A DNA stretch of 64,000 bases from Kurthia sibirica (GCF_003143975.1 NZ_QFVR01000019.1:1-64000), one strand, 5' to 3'. Positions 55,127 to 64,000 are shown, numbered from the stretch's first letter. The notes: a model not told the origin generated them from the sequence alone. A program made the numbers and translations.

Positions 55127-56334
55127 ATTCAAAATTACAGCGAGTAACGTCATCATTCGTGAGACTACTACTTGTTGTTTTATTGCTTGCTGTCGCATTA
55201 TTATTTGCCATCATTCAAGGTGGTTTTGTTCTTTGGTTTGTCTTTTTTATGCTCGCCCCATTCGTTTTATATTCCGTTTTTTTATTTTTGACACCTATAA
55301 ACGATATGACGATCATAAGACAGGCACCAACTGGTCGTTTACAACAAGGACAAGACATAAAGTTGAAGGTGACGCTACAGCGCAAATCCTTCATGCCGAT
55401 TCTATTTATTGTCGTACAGGAAATGCAACCAAAGGGCGTTTTCTCACAATTAGAACAACAAATGATGCGGAAAATAGTGCCGATAGGCTTTAAACGACAA
55501 GTGAACTGGTATTATCATATTCCAAATTTGCCTCGTGGCAAACAGGAGCTAGTAGGTATACAAGTAACCATCGTTGATTTTCTCGGTTGGGTACGCAAAA
55601 CAAACTATGTGACAGCACCCATCACGCTAATTGTTTATCCAAAAATAGTACCGCTCCATTTTGATCGACTAATTTCGCATGATCAAGGGCAGTTCAGCCA
55701 AGCACAAAAACCACAAATTCAGCAATCCACAATGGTGTCGAGCGTACGCGAGTACAGTCCAGGTGACCGTATGTCATGGATTCATTGGAAAAGTTTTGCG
55801 AAAACAGGTGATTTACAAACGAAAGAATTTGAACAACAGCAAAATGAAGATGCTTGCATCGTGTTAGATGGTTTAAATGGGCCACGTTTTGAAGGTCAAG
55901 TGTCTTTGACAGCATCCATTTTAAATGCTGTTAGCAAACAGCAAGAGCGGGTAAGTTTTTTAAGTGCAGGACAGCAACATGTCTTTTTTGAAGGAATCGA
56001 ATCACAGCAAGAATTACAAAAAGCATTACTCCATCTAGCAGTCATCAAACCTGGAAACTTTCATGCAGTTCACAAATATGCACAGGATCAAGCTTTGCGC
56101 AGTGCCAAGACAATTGTCTTTATTACATCGGCATTAACAGAGGAATGGCTTGAAGTACTAGCGCGGCTTGTGAAAAAGAGTAATAGCATCATCGTCTACA
56201 TTGTTCGGCGTGACACGCAGGAACTTTTTGCGGAAGACATCGCCATTGAAGAACAGGCAAAAGTACGTGGCATCATTGTGCATACCATCTACGAAGGAGA
56301 TTTTTCATCCTACGGTAAGGAGGATAGAAAATGA
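55123..56334 (+). CDS. DUF58 domain-containing membrane protein
   Basis: A 403-aa protein with two N-terminal spans (about 11-50) and a DUF58 domain carrying the signature VREYSPGDRMSWIHWKSFAKTGDLQTKEFE near 205-235. DUF58 proteins accompany MoxR ATPases; their biochemical role is not settled. Start and stop overlap both neighbours by 4 bp. Confidence 0.92.
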   Translation: MNSKLQRVTSSFVRLLLVVLLLAVALLFAIIQGGFVLWFVFFMLAPFVLYSVFLFLTPINDMTIIRQAPTGRLQQGQDIKLKVTLQRKSFMPILFIVVQEMQPKGVFSQLEQQMMRKIVPIGFKRQVNWYYHIPNLPRGKQELVGIQVTIVDFLGWVRKTNYVTAPITLIVYPKIVPLHFDRLISHDQGQFSQAQKPQIQQSTMVSSVREYSPGDRMSWIHWKSFAKTGDLQTKEFEQQQNEDACIVLDGLNGPRFEGQVSLTASILNAVSKQQERVSFLSAGQQHVFFEGIESQQELQKALLHLAVIKPGNFHAVHKYAQDQALRSAKTIVFITSALTEEWLEVLARLVKKSNSIIVYIVRRDTQELFAEDIAIEEQAKVRGIIVHTIYEGDFSSYGKEDRK

Positions 56335-58556
56335 ATAATCAAGAAATAGTAAAATGGGTTAAACTACTATTTTTATACAGTATGATTTTTCTCATGTTAC
56401 GAGAATGGTTAATGCCTATTATGGAATTGACCGATACGGGTCATTTTTCATTATTATTAGCATTTATCGTCCTTTGTTTACTAACAAACCTATTTAATAT
56501 GAACGCATGGCTTTCGGGTGTCATTAAACTACTCTATATTATTTGGTTTATGCTCTATGTGCATAGCCAATCAGAACAATCGTTACTCTCCGAATTAACA
56601 ACGAGTGTCGCTGCAGTATTTACAGGTGATTGGCAAGCGATTACAAATTCTTTTAAAAGCTTGTTGTTTTTCATCTTACTATGGATGACCGTATACTTAA
56701 TTCATCATTGGTTAACCATTAGACGATCCATTTTATTCTTCTTCCTCATTACCGTAATATTCTTAGCACTTTTAGATACATTTACGAGCTATGATGCAAA
56801 CGATAGTATTATTCGTACAATGATTATTGGCATGGCTTTAACGGGTATTTTATTTGCCGAAAAAACCATCCATGATATGGGAATGAAATCTTCATGGAAA
56901 AACTACGGTCTGCTTATCGTACCGCTAGTAGGTATGCTTTTTGTAAGTACGCTATTTGCAATGAGTATGCCTAAATATAAAGCGTCAGAAAATTTGCCTA
57001 AACCACTGGAATCCGTTGTTAATTGGGCTAATACAGGTATGAATACAACAGGGAAAATCGGCTATGTTGAAAATGACGATCAACTCGGTGGTGATTTTGA
57101 GGCAGATGATACGCCCATATTGCAGTATATGGCAAAAAACGACCAATACTTACGAATTGAGACAAAATCTCTGTATACAGGTAAGGGGTGGACGCGTCCT
57201 AAAGGTGATATTTTCGTCAAAACTTTTGAATACGGCGATGAAGTGACAACATCGATTAAAGCCGGTCCAGCCCGTAAAAGAGACTTATTACAAGTAGAGA
57301 TGAACAAAAAATATGACTTCATTATGCAGCCCTATGGACTCGAAAAGATTACAAAAGGGAATGCGAAAAGCAATAAATTTTATATTGAGATGGAGTCAGG
57401 GAAAATACGTCCGACTATAAAAAATGAAAAAACTTCATTGACAGCCTATACAATTCAGTACAGTTCCCCTGTATATAGTGAAAAAGAATTGGAAGAATCA
57501 CGAGTAGCACAAGTTGAAAGAGATAGTGGTTTATCGAAAAAAGAACGCAAAGAATATTTGCAAATTCCGAAGGCGATGCCTGTACGTGTAGCACAGTTAG
57601 CGCAATCAATTACAGAAGATAAAAAGAGTGTATACGATAAAGCGAATGCTGTAGTCGATTATTTTAATAACGGTGATTATAAGTATTCGAGAACGAATGT
57701 CGCAGTTCCTAAAGCAGGACAGGACTATGTCGACCAATTTTTATTTGATACAAAACTCGGATACTGTGACAACTTTTCTACATCGATGGTTATGATGATG
57801 CGCAGTATAGGTGTACCAACACGATGGGTAAAAGGTTTTTCAGAAGGCAACCGTATCTTGTCTGACAAAGATGACACACCCACTAGCAAAAGTTATGTCG
57901 TAACGAATAATAATGCTCACTCATGGGTGGAAGTATATATTCCAAATGTGGGGTGGATGTCATTTGAACCGACAATTGGCTTCAGTGGTTTCGATCAAGT
58001 GGAAAAAGAGTCCGATGCAGGTGATTCTGTACCGGGTAATAAACAAAAAAAGAAACAGCAAGAGCAACAAGAAGCTAAAAATAAAGAACAACAACAGGCA
58101 CAAGAAGCAAAAAAACAACAACAAGAAAAAATAAAAGAAGAAACAAAAAAAGAACAAAAGAAAAAAGAACAACAGGCGAAATCGTCTCAACTATCTGCCA
58201 AAACAATTTGGATCATCGTTGGAGCCATCGCAATAGTAGTAATTACTTTATTTATTATTTTCCGTAAAAAATGGTTGCCTGCATTATTAATTTGGCGTTA
58301 TAAAAAACAACAGCCTTCTTTAGAAAAATCATATGAAGCGGTATTAAAACGTTTGAAGTTAATTGGATTGACGAGATTAGATGGTGAAACGCTGACTGAT
58401 TTTGCCAAGCGTGTAGACGCGAAGCTTCAAACAAATGATATGTCACAACTGACAACAATGATGGAAAAAAATTTATATAATCCAAATGCTGAAGTGGCAA
58501 CATGGAACGATTTTAAAGAATGTTGGGAAAATTTAATCAATCAAACAAGAGGTTGA
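56331..58556 (+). CDS. TgpA-like transmembrane transglutaminase
   Basis: A 741-aa protein with about seven N-terminal spans, an extracellular domain, a transglutaminase core, a Gln/Lys/Glu-rich low-complexity stretch (about 570-615), another span and a cytosolic DUF4129-like end. The catalytic Cys is in LGYCDNFSTSMVMMMRS (about 483) and the His in NAHSWVEVYIP; the third position reads FEPT rather than the more usual FDPT, as also in B. subtilis YebA. Substrate unknown. Same operon as the MoxR and DUF58 genes. Confidence 0.92.
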   Translation: MNNQEIVKWVKLLFLYSMIFLMLREWLMPIMELTDTGHFSLLLAFIVLCLLTNLFNMNAWLSGVIKLLYIIWFMLYVHSQSEQSLLSELTTSVAAVFTGDWQAITNSFKSLLFFILLWMTVYLIHHWLTIRRSILFFFLITVIFLALLDTFTSYDANDSIIRTMIIGMALTGILFAEKTIHDMGMKSSWKNYGLLIVPLVGMLFVSTLFAMSMPKYKASENLPKPLESVVNWANTGMNTTGKIGYVENDDQLGGDFEADDTPILQYMAKNDQYLRIETKSLYTGKGWTRPKGDIFVKTFEYGDEVTTSIKAGPARKRDLLQVEMNKKYDFIMQPYGLEKITKGNAKSNKFYIEMESGKIRPTIKNEKTSLTAYTIQYSSPVYSEKELEESRVAQVERDSGLSKKERKEYLQIPKAMPVRVAQLAQSITEDKKSVYDKANAVVDYFNNGDYKYSRTNVAVPKAGQDYVDQFLFDTKLGYCDNFSTSMVMMMRSIGVPTRWVKGFSEGNRILSDKDDTPTSKSYVVTNNNAHSWVEVYIPNVGWMSFEPTIGFSGFDQVEKESDAGDSVPGNKQKKKQQEQQEAKNKEQQQAQEAKKQQQEKIKEETKKEQKKKEQQAKSSQLSAKTIWIIVGAIAIVVITLFIIFRKKWLPALLIWRYKKQQPSLEKSYEAVLKRLKLIGLTRLDGETLTDFAKRVDAKLQTNDMSQLTTMMEKNLYNPNAEVATWNDFKECWENLINQTRG

Positions 58557-58581
58557 TTTTACGTCATACAAAAGGTAAACT
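58553..58581 (+). promoter_or_regulatory. guaA promoter
   Basis: TTGATT (58553-58558), 17 bp, TAAACT (58576-58581). It overlaps the stop codon of the transglutaminase gene; the aptamer begins about 26 bp downstream. Confidence 0.6.
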
Positions 58582-58606
58582 GAATGCAAAGTATATAAAT
58601 TGTATT

Positions 58607-58678
58607 ACCTCATATATGTTCGAAAATAAGGTTCGAATGTCTCTACCAAGTTACCGTAAATTACTTGACTATGAAGGT
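58607..58678 (+). ncRNA. Guanine-class purine riboswitch aptamer
   Basis: Conserved core segments are CTCATATATG, TCTCTACC and the L3 CCGTAAAT, closed by GACTATGAAGG. The base that sets specificity (position 74 in the usual numbering, the C of GACTATG) is C, so guanine or hypoxanthine is the ligand, not adenine. P1 has one bulged A. Upstream of guaA it should shut off GMP synthesis when guanine is plentiful. Confidence 0.96.
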
Positions 58679-58726
58679 GAGTGAACGGTATTTTAATGCC
58701 TTCTTATATTCACCTTTCAGTTGAGT

Positions 58727-58771
58727 GGAACGCGTAGAAAATACGATTATTTTCATATGCGTTCCTTTTTA
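58727..58771 (+). terminator. Expression-platform terminator of the guanine riboswitch
   Basis: GGAACGC pairs with GCGTTCC, with an inner GAAAATA/TATTTTC stem, followed by five T residues. A competing pairing of AAGGTGAGTGAA (from the aptamer's 3' strand) with TTCACCTT at 58709-58717 could serve as the switch. Confidence 0.88.
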
Positions 58772-58847
58772 AGTAAACTTTGTAGCATGCAGCCATAGGA
58801 CGAACAGTAGGTAATCCATTTTAAATGATAATGAAGAGGTGGAACTT

Positions 58848-60401
58848 TTGTCAGCAATCACAAATTTAGTGAATCAAGAAAAAATCATCGTTCTTGATTT
58901 TGGTAGTCAATACAACCAATTAATTACTCGTCGCATTCGTGAATTTGGTGTATATAGTGAATTACATGATCACACAATTACAGCAGAAGAATTAAAAGCA
59001 ATGAACGCTACAGGCATCATTTTCTCAGGCGGTCCTAACTCCGTTTATGGTGAAGATGCATTCCGTATCGACAACGCTATTTTTGAACTAGGGTTACCAA
59101 TCTTAGGTATTTGCTATGGTATGCAGTTAATGGCACATACACTTGGCGGTAAAGTTGAAAAAGCAGGTAACAGCGAATACGGTAAAGCAGAGCTTAAAAT
59201 CCTTACTGACAATCCATTATTCGGTACAACGCCAACTGAACAAATCGTTTGGATGAGCCACGGTGACTTAGTAACTGAAACACCAGAAGGTTTCACAACA
59301 ATCGCTACAAGTGATTCTTGCCCAATCTCTGCTATGGCAGACGAAAAACGCAAATTCTACGCAGTTCAATTCCACCCAGAGGTGCGCCACTCTGAGTACG
59401 GGAACGACTTGCTACGTCACTTCGCATTAGACATTTGCCAAGCTAAAGGCGACTGGACAATGGGCAGTTTCGTAGAAATGCAAATCGAAAAAATCCGCGA
59501 ACAAGTGGGTGACAAAAAAGTACTTTGCGCATTATCAGGCGGTGTTGACTCATCTGTTGTTGCGGTATTAATCCACAAAGCAATCGGTGATCAATTAACT
59601 TGTATGTTCGTAGACCACAACTTAAACCGTAAAGGTGAAGTGGCTCAAGTAATGAAAACTTTCACGGAAGACTTCGATATGAAATTACTTAAAATCGATG
59701 CACGTGAACGATTCATGACTAAACTTGCTGGCGTATCAGATCCAGAGAAAAAACGTAAAATTATCGGTAACGAATTTATTTACGTATTTGATGAAGAAGC
59801 AAGCAAACTAGAAGGCATGGACTTCCTAGCTCAAGGAACGCTATACACAGATATCATTGAATCAGGTACAAAAACTGCTCAAACAATTAAATCTCACCAT
59901 AATGTCGGCGGACTACCAGAAGACATGCAATTTAAATTGATTGAGCCATTAAGCACACTATTCAAAGATGAAGTTCGTCAATTAGGTCTTGAATTAGGGA
60001 TTGACCCTAAAGTAGTATGGCGTCAACCGTTCCCAGGCCCTGGCTTAGGAATTCGCGTCCTTGGCGCAATCACTGAAGAAAAACTCAACATCGTTCGCGA
60101 ATCTGATTTCATCCTACGTGAAGAAATCGCTAAAGCGGGCCTTGACCGCGATATTTGGCAGTACTTCACAGTATTACCAGATATCCGTTCTGTCGGTGTA
60201 ATGGGCGATCAACGCACATACGATTACACAATCGGTATCCGCGCAGTAACATCAATTGATGGTATGACATCTGACTGGGCACGTATCCCTTGGGATGTCC
60301 TAGAAAAAATCTCTGTCCGTCTAGTAAACGAAGTAGATCACATCAACCGCGTAGTCTACGACATTACATCTAAGCCACCAGCAACTATTGAGTGGGAATA
60401 G
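58848..60401 (+). CDS. guaA: GMP synthase (glutamine-hydrolysing) GuaA
   Basis: GuaA converts XMP to GMP with ATP and glutamine. From the TTG at 58848 it has 517 aa; GAGGTG lies 6 bp before it, while a GTG at 58839 would sit in that site. The class I glutaminase domain has its Cys in GICYGMQ (about 89), with His and Glu in QFHPEV. The ATP pyrophosphatase PP-loop ALSGGVDSS follows near 230 and the dimerisation domain ends [16 protein letters not shown]. Controlled by the guanine riboswitch. Codon use is richer in C-ending codons than its neighbours, as expected for a highly expressed gene. Confidence 0.98.
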   Translation: MSAITNLVNQEKIIVLDFGSQYNQLITRRIREFGVYSELHDHTITAEELKAMNATGIIFSGGPNSVYGEDAFRIDNAIFELGLPILGICYGMQLMAHTLGGKVEKAGNSEYGKAELKILTDNPLFGTTPTEQIVWMSHGDLVTETPEGFTTIATSDSCPISAMADEKRKFYAVQFHPEVRHSEYGNDLLRHFALDICQAKGDWTMGSFVEMQIEKIREQVGDKKVLCALSGGVDSSVVAVLIHKAIGDQLTCMFVDHNLNRKGEVAQVMKTFTEDFDMKLLKIDARERFMTKLAGVSDPEKKRKIIGNEFIYVFDEEASKLEGMDFLAQGTLYTDIIESGTKTAQTIKSHHNVGGLPEDMQFKLIEPLSTLFKDEVRQLGLELGIDPKVVWRQPFPGPGLGIRVLGAITEEKLNIVRESDFILREEIAKAGLDRDIWQYFTVLPDIRSVGVMGDQRTYDYTIGIRAVTSIDGMTSDWARIPWDVLEKISVRLVNEVDHINRVVYDITSKPPATIEWE

Positions 60402-60459
60402 GATACAGTTTGAATAAGCTGTAAACACAGTCATACGAATAGTTTAGTGACATTTAAGA

Positions 60460-60510
60460 ATACTCTCTTTATTTGTTTTTAATTAAACAAAGTAAAGAGG
60501 GTATTTTTTT
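60460..60510 (+). terminator. Terminator of guaA
   Basis: AATACTCTCTTTA pairs with TAAAGAGGGTATT and an inner TTGTTT/AAACAA, followed by seven T residues. Confidence 0.88.
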
Positions 60511-60567
60511 GCCTAGAATAATTGAATTGATGGGTATGTCAGCGTAACCTATAAAATAATAGGAAAC

Positions 60568-60678
60568 TTATTTTGCTTTTTTACACTGTGCAAGAGAATT
60601 CTCCTTTTCAATCGTATGGATTTCACGAAGTTTCCTGACAGAAGGTCGAACGGTACTGTCTCCAATTTCCTCTCCCCT
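60568..60678 (-). pseudogene. Fragment of an IS21-type transposase (IstA-like)
   Basis: On the minus strand an open stretch of 36 codons encodes GDSTVRPSVRKLREIHTIEK and then runs to a stop. This resembles the ESTVRxYVRxLREKYxI segment of IstA, the large IS21 transposase, as remembered; nothing else of the gene is left and there is no start codon. It marks an old insertion between guaA and the lipoprotein gene. Confidence 0.45.
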
Positions 60679-60745
60679 TCAATCAAATGATCCATCAATG
60701 CTCACCGTTAAAATTATTCAACTTTAATAGTTCTGTTCACCTTTC

Positions 60746-60777
60746 GTAAGAAATATGTAAGTTTTGGTTGTTATGCT
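60746..60777 (+). promoter_or_regulatory. Putative response-regulator site and extended -10 box
   Basis: GTAAG occurs twice, 11 bp apart (60746-60750 and 60757-60761), the spacing of direct repeats bound by OmpR-type regulators. An extended -10 TGTTATGCT follows at 60769-60777. The two-component genes at 62087-63816 are the obvious candidates to bind. Confidence 0.4.
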
Positions 60778-60800
60778 AACACTGTAATAAAAACAACCAA
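60764..60800. promoter_or_regulatory. Inverted repeat in the leader of the DM13 gene
   Basis: TTGGTTGTT (60764-60772) and AACAACCAA (60792-60800) are perfect 9-bp inverted copies ending just before the ribosome binding site. Operator or leader hairpin; not decided. Confidence 0.45.
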
Positions 60801-60813
60801 GGAGTGAGCCCGT

Positions 60814-61575
60814 ATGAAAATAATAAAATTAGCAAGCACGATGCTTTTAGCAACAGGAATCTTAGCAGCTTGTGGCAACAGCGATGATGGTGCCATGATG
60901 GACAAAAATAAGACTATGGCAAGTGGGACCATAATGAATTCTAAAAGTATGATGGATATAGAGAAGATGGGTGTGTTCCAAGGAGAAAATAGCCATAAAG
61001 TAACCGGTGATGTAAAAATAGCTAATGGTAAATTAATGCTGACTAACTTTATGACAGACGAAGGCCCAGACTTACATGTCTATTTAGGAAAAGGTACGGA
61101 TGTTTCAACTGCCAAAGAAATAGCGAAAATCGATTTAAAAGATAATATGCAAACGGTTGATTTAACCTCTGTGGCAGTAGAAGAGTATGATACAGTATTC
61201 ATTTATTGCAATAAAGCCCATGAATTATTCGGTAGTGCCATGATTAGTTCAGAGAAATCGACACCGAAAAAAATGGATGAAAGTAGGATGACAGCACAGT
61301 TTAAAGGATTAAATGGCAAAAAAGTAACGGGTATGGTTACCGTTACAGATCATAAAGTGCAACTGTCAAAATTCATGTCGGATAAAGGCCCTGACTTACA
61401 CATCTATTTAATGAAAAATGATAAAATCGAAGAGGCTATATCATTAGGTAAAATTGATTTTAAAAAAGATAATCAACAATTTACAATTCCACAAACGATG
61501 AATAGTAATGAATATACAAAAGTAGCAATCTATTGTGATGAAGCACATGTATACTTTGGAGAAGCGGCATTTTAA
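60814..61575 (+). CDS. Lipoprotein with two DM13-like domains
   Basis: A 253-aa lipoprotein (lipobox ILAAC), then a Met-rich stretch (about 28-55) and two tandem copies of a DM13-like domain, each with a GPDLHVYL / GPDLHIYL strand and a YCNKAHELFGSA / YCDEAHVYFGEA end that holds a conserved Cys and His. DM13 domains have been proposed to act in electron transfer or redox reactions at the cell surface; function here is unknown. AGGAGTGAG precedes the ATG. Confidence 0.85.
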   Translation: MKIIKLASTMLLATGILAACGNSDDGAMMDKNKTMASGTIMNSKSMMDIEKMGVFQGENSHKVTGDVKIANGKLMLTNFMTDEGPDLHVYLGKGTDVSTAKEIAKIDLKDNMQTVDLTSVAVEEYDTVFIYCNKAHELFGSAMISSEKSTPKKMDESRMTAQFKGLNGKKVTGMVTVTDHKVQLSKFMSDKGPDLHIYLMKNDKIEEAISLGKIDFKKDNQQFTIPQTMNSNEYTKVAIYCDEAHVYFGEAAF

Positions 61576-61576
61576 A

Positions 61577-62029
61577 ATGATGAGTAAACCGACAGTCACG
61601 ATTCTGTTAACAATCATGCGCGTTGTACTAGGTGGATCATGGTTATATGAAGGGGTATTTAAAGTGCAGGCCCAGTTTTCGATTGCAGGACTTGTTCACA
61701 CGATTGCCCAGGGAGATGCTTCGCCACTATGGTATGAACAGTTTATTGTTCATATTGTAGGGAATGCCATAAGTATCTTTAATCTATTAATTCCAGCAGG
61801 TGAAGTGGCAGTTGGTCTAGCATTAATCACGGGTATTGTACCGAGAGTAGCACTGCTAGTAGCTATTTTTATGGGGATAAATTATTGGTTAGCGAATATG
61901 ATTTATATCTATCCCTTACAACTGTTTGTAGCAGTCGTATTAATTTGTACGTCTCCAAATACGAAGCGTTACACAATTGCGACACTATTAGCACGAATAC
62001 CGTATAAAAGACAACTACCAAATAGATGA
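61577..62029 (+). CDS. DoxX-like membrane protein
   Basis: A 150-aa protein with four spans of the DoxX/TQO small-subunit type: RVVLGGSWLYEGVFKV at the start and LIPAGEVAVGLALITGI in the middle. Start taken at 61577, right after the DM13 gene's stop (61573-61575); GGAGAAG lies 14 bp before it, a long gap, and a second ATG follows at 61580. The coupling with the DM13 lipoprotein suggests they act together at the membrane. Confidence 0.78.
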   Translation: MMSKPTVTILLTIMRVVLGGSWLYEGVFKVQAQFSIAGLVHTIAQGDASPLWYEQFIVHIVGNAISIFNLLIPAGEVAVGLALITGIVPRVALLVAIFMGINYWLANMIYIYPLQLFVAVVLICTSPNTKRYTIATLLARIPYKRQLPNR

Positions 62030-62032
62030 GCA

Positions 62033-62064
62033 AAAGCCATAAAATTTATATTTTATGGCTTATT
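62033..62064 (+). terminator. Weak terminator-like hairpin
   Basis: AGCCATAAAAT pairs with ATTTTATGGCT around a 4-nt loop; the following TATTGTT is only partly T-rich, so some readthrough into the regulator genes is likely. Confidence 0.6.
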
Positions 62065-62086
62065 GTTATAAAGGTCGGGATTAAAA

Positions 62087-62776
62087 ATGACAAAGAATAT
62101 TTTACTTGTAGATGATGAAAAAACAATCATTGACATATCTAAAAAATATTTAGAAAAGGAAGGATATGTCGTATTTGAAGCAACAAATGGTAAAGAAGCA
62201 TTCACCATATTTGAAGCAAACAACATCGATTTGATTATTACGGATATTATGATGCCTGAAAAGGATGGCTATGATTTAATTATTGATATTTTAGAGGAAA
62301 ATGCAGATTTACCATTTATCTTTATCACTGCCAAAAATGCAAATCAAGATCGCTTATATGCATTGACATTAGGGGCAGATGATTATATTACAAAACCATA
62401 TAATCCACGAGAGCTTGTATTACGTGTCAAGAATATATTGAGAAGAGTATACCGGCAATCCGATTCACAAATTCAAATTGCAGCACTAACGATGGATTAT
62501 GAACGGCGAAGCGTCAAAATTGGACAATATGCCCTTGATTTAACAACAAAGGAGTTTGCTTTATTATGGTTACTTGCCAAAGATACGGACAAAGTATTTT
62601 CTAAATCAGAAATATTAAGTTGTGTTTGGCAAAGTTATTCGATAGACGACCAAAATACAGTGAATGTGCATATCCATCGCTTGCGTGAAAAACTGCATGC
62701 CTTTGCAAATATTACAGGGGCACCCATGATAAAAACAATCTGGGGTACGGGCTACAAATTAGAGGTGATCGAGTGA
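62087..62776 (+). CDS. OmpR-type response regulator
   Basis: A 229-aa regulator with a receiver domain (D53 in LIITDIMMPEKDGYDL, K in ITKPYNPREL) and a winged-helix DNA-binding domain (LDLTTKEFALLWLLAKDTDKVFSKSEIL ... VNVHIHRLREKL ... IWGTGYKL). ATGA overlap with the kinase gene. Candidate target: the 11-bp direct repeats upstream of the DM13 gene. Confidence 0.95.
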   Translation: MTKNILLVDDEKTIIDISKKYLEKEGYVVFEATNGKEAFTIFEANNIDLIITDIMMPEKDGYDLIIDILEENADLPFIFITAKNANQDRLYALTLGADDYITKPYNPRELVLRVKNILRRVYRQSDSQIQIAALTMDYERRSVKIGQYALDLTTKEFALLWLLAKDTDKVFSKSEILSCVWQSYSIDDQNTVNVHIHRLREKLHAFANITGAPMIKTIWGTGYKLEVIE

Positions 62777-63816
62777 AATTAAGGAATCTATTATTTATGA
62801 TCTATCTTGCGGTATTAATTGCTGTTTTAGTTATGACAAAATACTTTGTAAAACAGATGCTCTTTGATCAACAAACTGCAAATATTGTCCTATTAGTGGC
62901 AATCGTTTTAACAGTTGTATTAACATGTATCAATTATATTGTTATGAATCCTATGCTGAAAATAATCGTCGAGTTACAGTTGAGTAGTCAAAAAAATGCC
63001 GAGGGCGAATTTACCACGTTGAAAAAGAAAACCATCGCTTCTGAAATTACGCATCTCGTCACAGATTACAATAAGATGGTGGATCAACTAGAGAAACAGT
63101 TGCTACAAATAAAGCATAGTGAAAAAGAAAAAAATGAAATGGTCGCCAATTTATCACATGATATTAAGACCCCTGCCTCATCACTTATTGCATTGAGTCA
63201 AGCGCTAGAAGATGATATTTTGGAGGAAGAGGAGAAAAAATATTATCTGGAAGCTGTAGTCGATAATTGTCATCGTATAGCAGAGCTAGCAAACGAATTA
63301 TATGACGTTGTTGATCACGATGATGTATCTCTCGAAAAACGCCAAGAAAAAATCTGGTTAGACGCACTATTAATCAAAGTACTCACTTCATTTAAAGGGA
63401 AAATCGATCATGCACAAAGAGAAGTAACAATTGAAGGAACGGATAGAATTTGTCCCATTTATTCGGATGAATCAAAACTGTATCGTATCTTTTACAATAT
63501 CATCGATAATAGCTTGAAGTACTCACAAAAAGGTGCGGCCATAAAAATCATGGTTAATGCCAATGACGGCTATATCCGAATAGCGATTAAAGATGAGGGG
63601 CAAGGAATCCCATTAGCGGAACAACAACGTATTTTTCACCGAACATATCGTATAGAAAAATCTCGAAATCAAGCCACGGGTGGACATGGTTTAGGGCTGT
63701 CCATTACAAAGAAATTAGTGGAAAATATAGGAGGGACAATCACTGTACACTCTCAAATAGGAGAAGGCAGTACTTTCTATGTCGATATCCCTTATAAGAA
63801 AGAAAAAGAGCTGTGA
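62773..63816 (+). CDS. Sensor histidine kinase
   Basis: A 347-aa HisKA-type kinase. Two spans (about 8-26 and 37-58) are joined by a loop of only about ten residues, so it has almost no outside sensor domain; the signal may come from the membrane or from a partner protein such as the DoxX/DM13 pair. The phospho-acceptor is H129 in NLSHDIKTP; N, G1 and G2 boxes of the ATPase domain are NIIDNSLKYS, IKDEGQGIP and GGHGLGLSI. Confidence 0.95.
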   Translation: MKLRNLLFMIYLAVLIAVLVMTKYFVKQMLFDQQTANIVLLVAIVLTVVLTCINYIVMNPMLKIIVELQLSSQKNAEGEFTTLKKKTIASEITHLVTDYNKMVDQLEKQLLQIKHSEKEKNEMVANLSHDIKTPASSLIALSQALEDDILEEEEKKYYLEAVVDNCHRIAELANELYDVVDHDDVSLEKRQEKIWLDALLIKVLTSFKGKIDHAQREVTIEGTDRICPIYSDESKLYRIFYNIIDNSLKYSQKGAAIKIMVNANDGYIRIAIKDEGQGIPLAEQQRIFHRTYRIEKSRNQATGGHGLGLSITKKLVENIGGTITVHSQIGEGSTFYVDIPYKKEKEL

Positions 63817-63885
63817 AAGGAAGAGGAGGTGAATCACAGTTAAAAAGCGACTTTTTATGCCTCAGTCTAAAATAATAAATCAATC

Positions 63886-63936
63886 AACCTAGACCAACTA
63901 ACTTTTTTGAAAGTTTATTGATCTGGGTTTTTTAAT
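63886..63936 (+). terminator. Terminator of the two-component operon
   Basis: AACCTAGACCAACTAAC pairs with GTTTATTGATCTGGGTT with few mismatches, followed by six T residues. Confidence 0.8.
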
Positions 63937-64000
63937 GGTTTGAGTGGTCAAATTACTCTATAGAACAGCATCATATATAACTTAATAGGGTATATATTAC

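Noticed and set aside
58019-58180. Purine-rich tract as a possible repeat element
   Set aside because: It encodes the Gln/Lys/Glu-rich linker of the transglutaminase protein in frame; ordinary low-complexity coding.
63818-63841. Strong GAGGAGGTG followed by a four-codon minigene (GTG AAT CAC AGT TAA)
   Set aside because: No longer frame follows and the next feature is the terminator; probably chance or the relic of a lost gene.

Overview
This 64 kb window reads as an ordinary chromosomal stretch of a low-GC Gram-positive bacterium of the order Bacillales, most likely the Planococcaceae/Caryophanaceae (Kurthia, Lysinibacillus and relatives; genus not proven). The reasons are the Bacillus-like gene order tsaE-tsaB-rimI-tsaD / ABC-F / rex / tatA-tatC / CPBP protease / groES-groEL, the yeaC-yeaD-yebA-guaA order, SAM and guanine riboswitches, a CIRCE operator, sortase A, Des/DesR, and strong AGGAGG ribosome binding sites.

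Layout. 1-1060: the end of an rRNA operon (5S), a duplicated 5S tail, the broken 3' end of an LPXTG surface-protein gene, two hairpin-rich repeats and tRNA-Asp. 1123-7817: tRNA t6A modification genes, a DnaA-box cluster, an ABC-F ATPase, the redox repressor Rex and the Tat translocase. 7872-12336: an unusual oligopeptide-type ABC transporter whose fused ATPase has degenerate motifs; in B. subtilis the Tat and GroE genes lie close together, so this block looks like an insertion. 12503-15372: CPBP protease and GroESL under CIRCE. 15680-21667: DUF4097 lipoprotein, flavin reductase, a 51-aa membrane protein missed by length filters, a SET-domain protein, and a YhgE membrane protein with its TetR regulator. 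21860-26682: histidine utilisation genes hutH and hutU-hutI, divergent, with a cre-like site over the hutH promoter.

26948-35732: hydrolase, cell-wall amidase, OatA-like O-acyltransferase, CPA1 Na+/H+ antiporter, HemY-type oxidase and sortase A. 36015-41534: SAM-riboswitch-controlled yitJ-metH for methionine synthesis. 41783-43517: the desaturase des and its response regulator desR, without the expected desK kinase. 43822-46533: fetAB exporter and the adaA-adaB alkylation repair pair. 46643-49941: a phosphoribosyltransferase and the NAD salvage pair pncB-nadE.

50131-54011: a nosL-nosD-nosL-nosY-nosF copper-site assembly operon with no nosZ. 54176-58556: the MoxR/DUF58/transglutaminase module. 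58607-60401: guanine riboswitch and guaA. 60568-60678: an IstA-like transposase scrap. 60814-63816: a double-DM13 lipoprotein, a DoxX-like membrane protein and an OmpR-type two-component system.

No prophage, CRISPR array or intact insertion sequence was seen. The strongest candidates for something undescribed are the ABC transporter with degenerate nucleotide-binding domains (7872-12336), the nos assembly operon without its reductase, the DM13/DoxX/two-component cluster, desR without desK, and the rearranged 5S/LPXTG junction with its palindromic element at 188-312.
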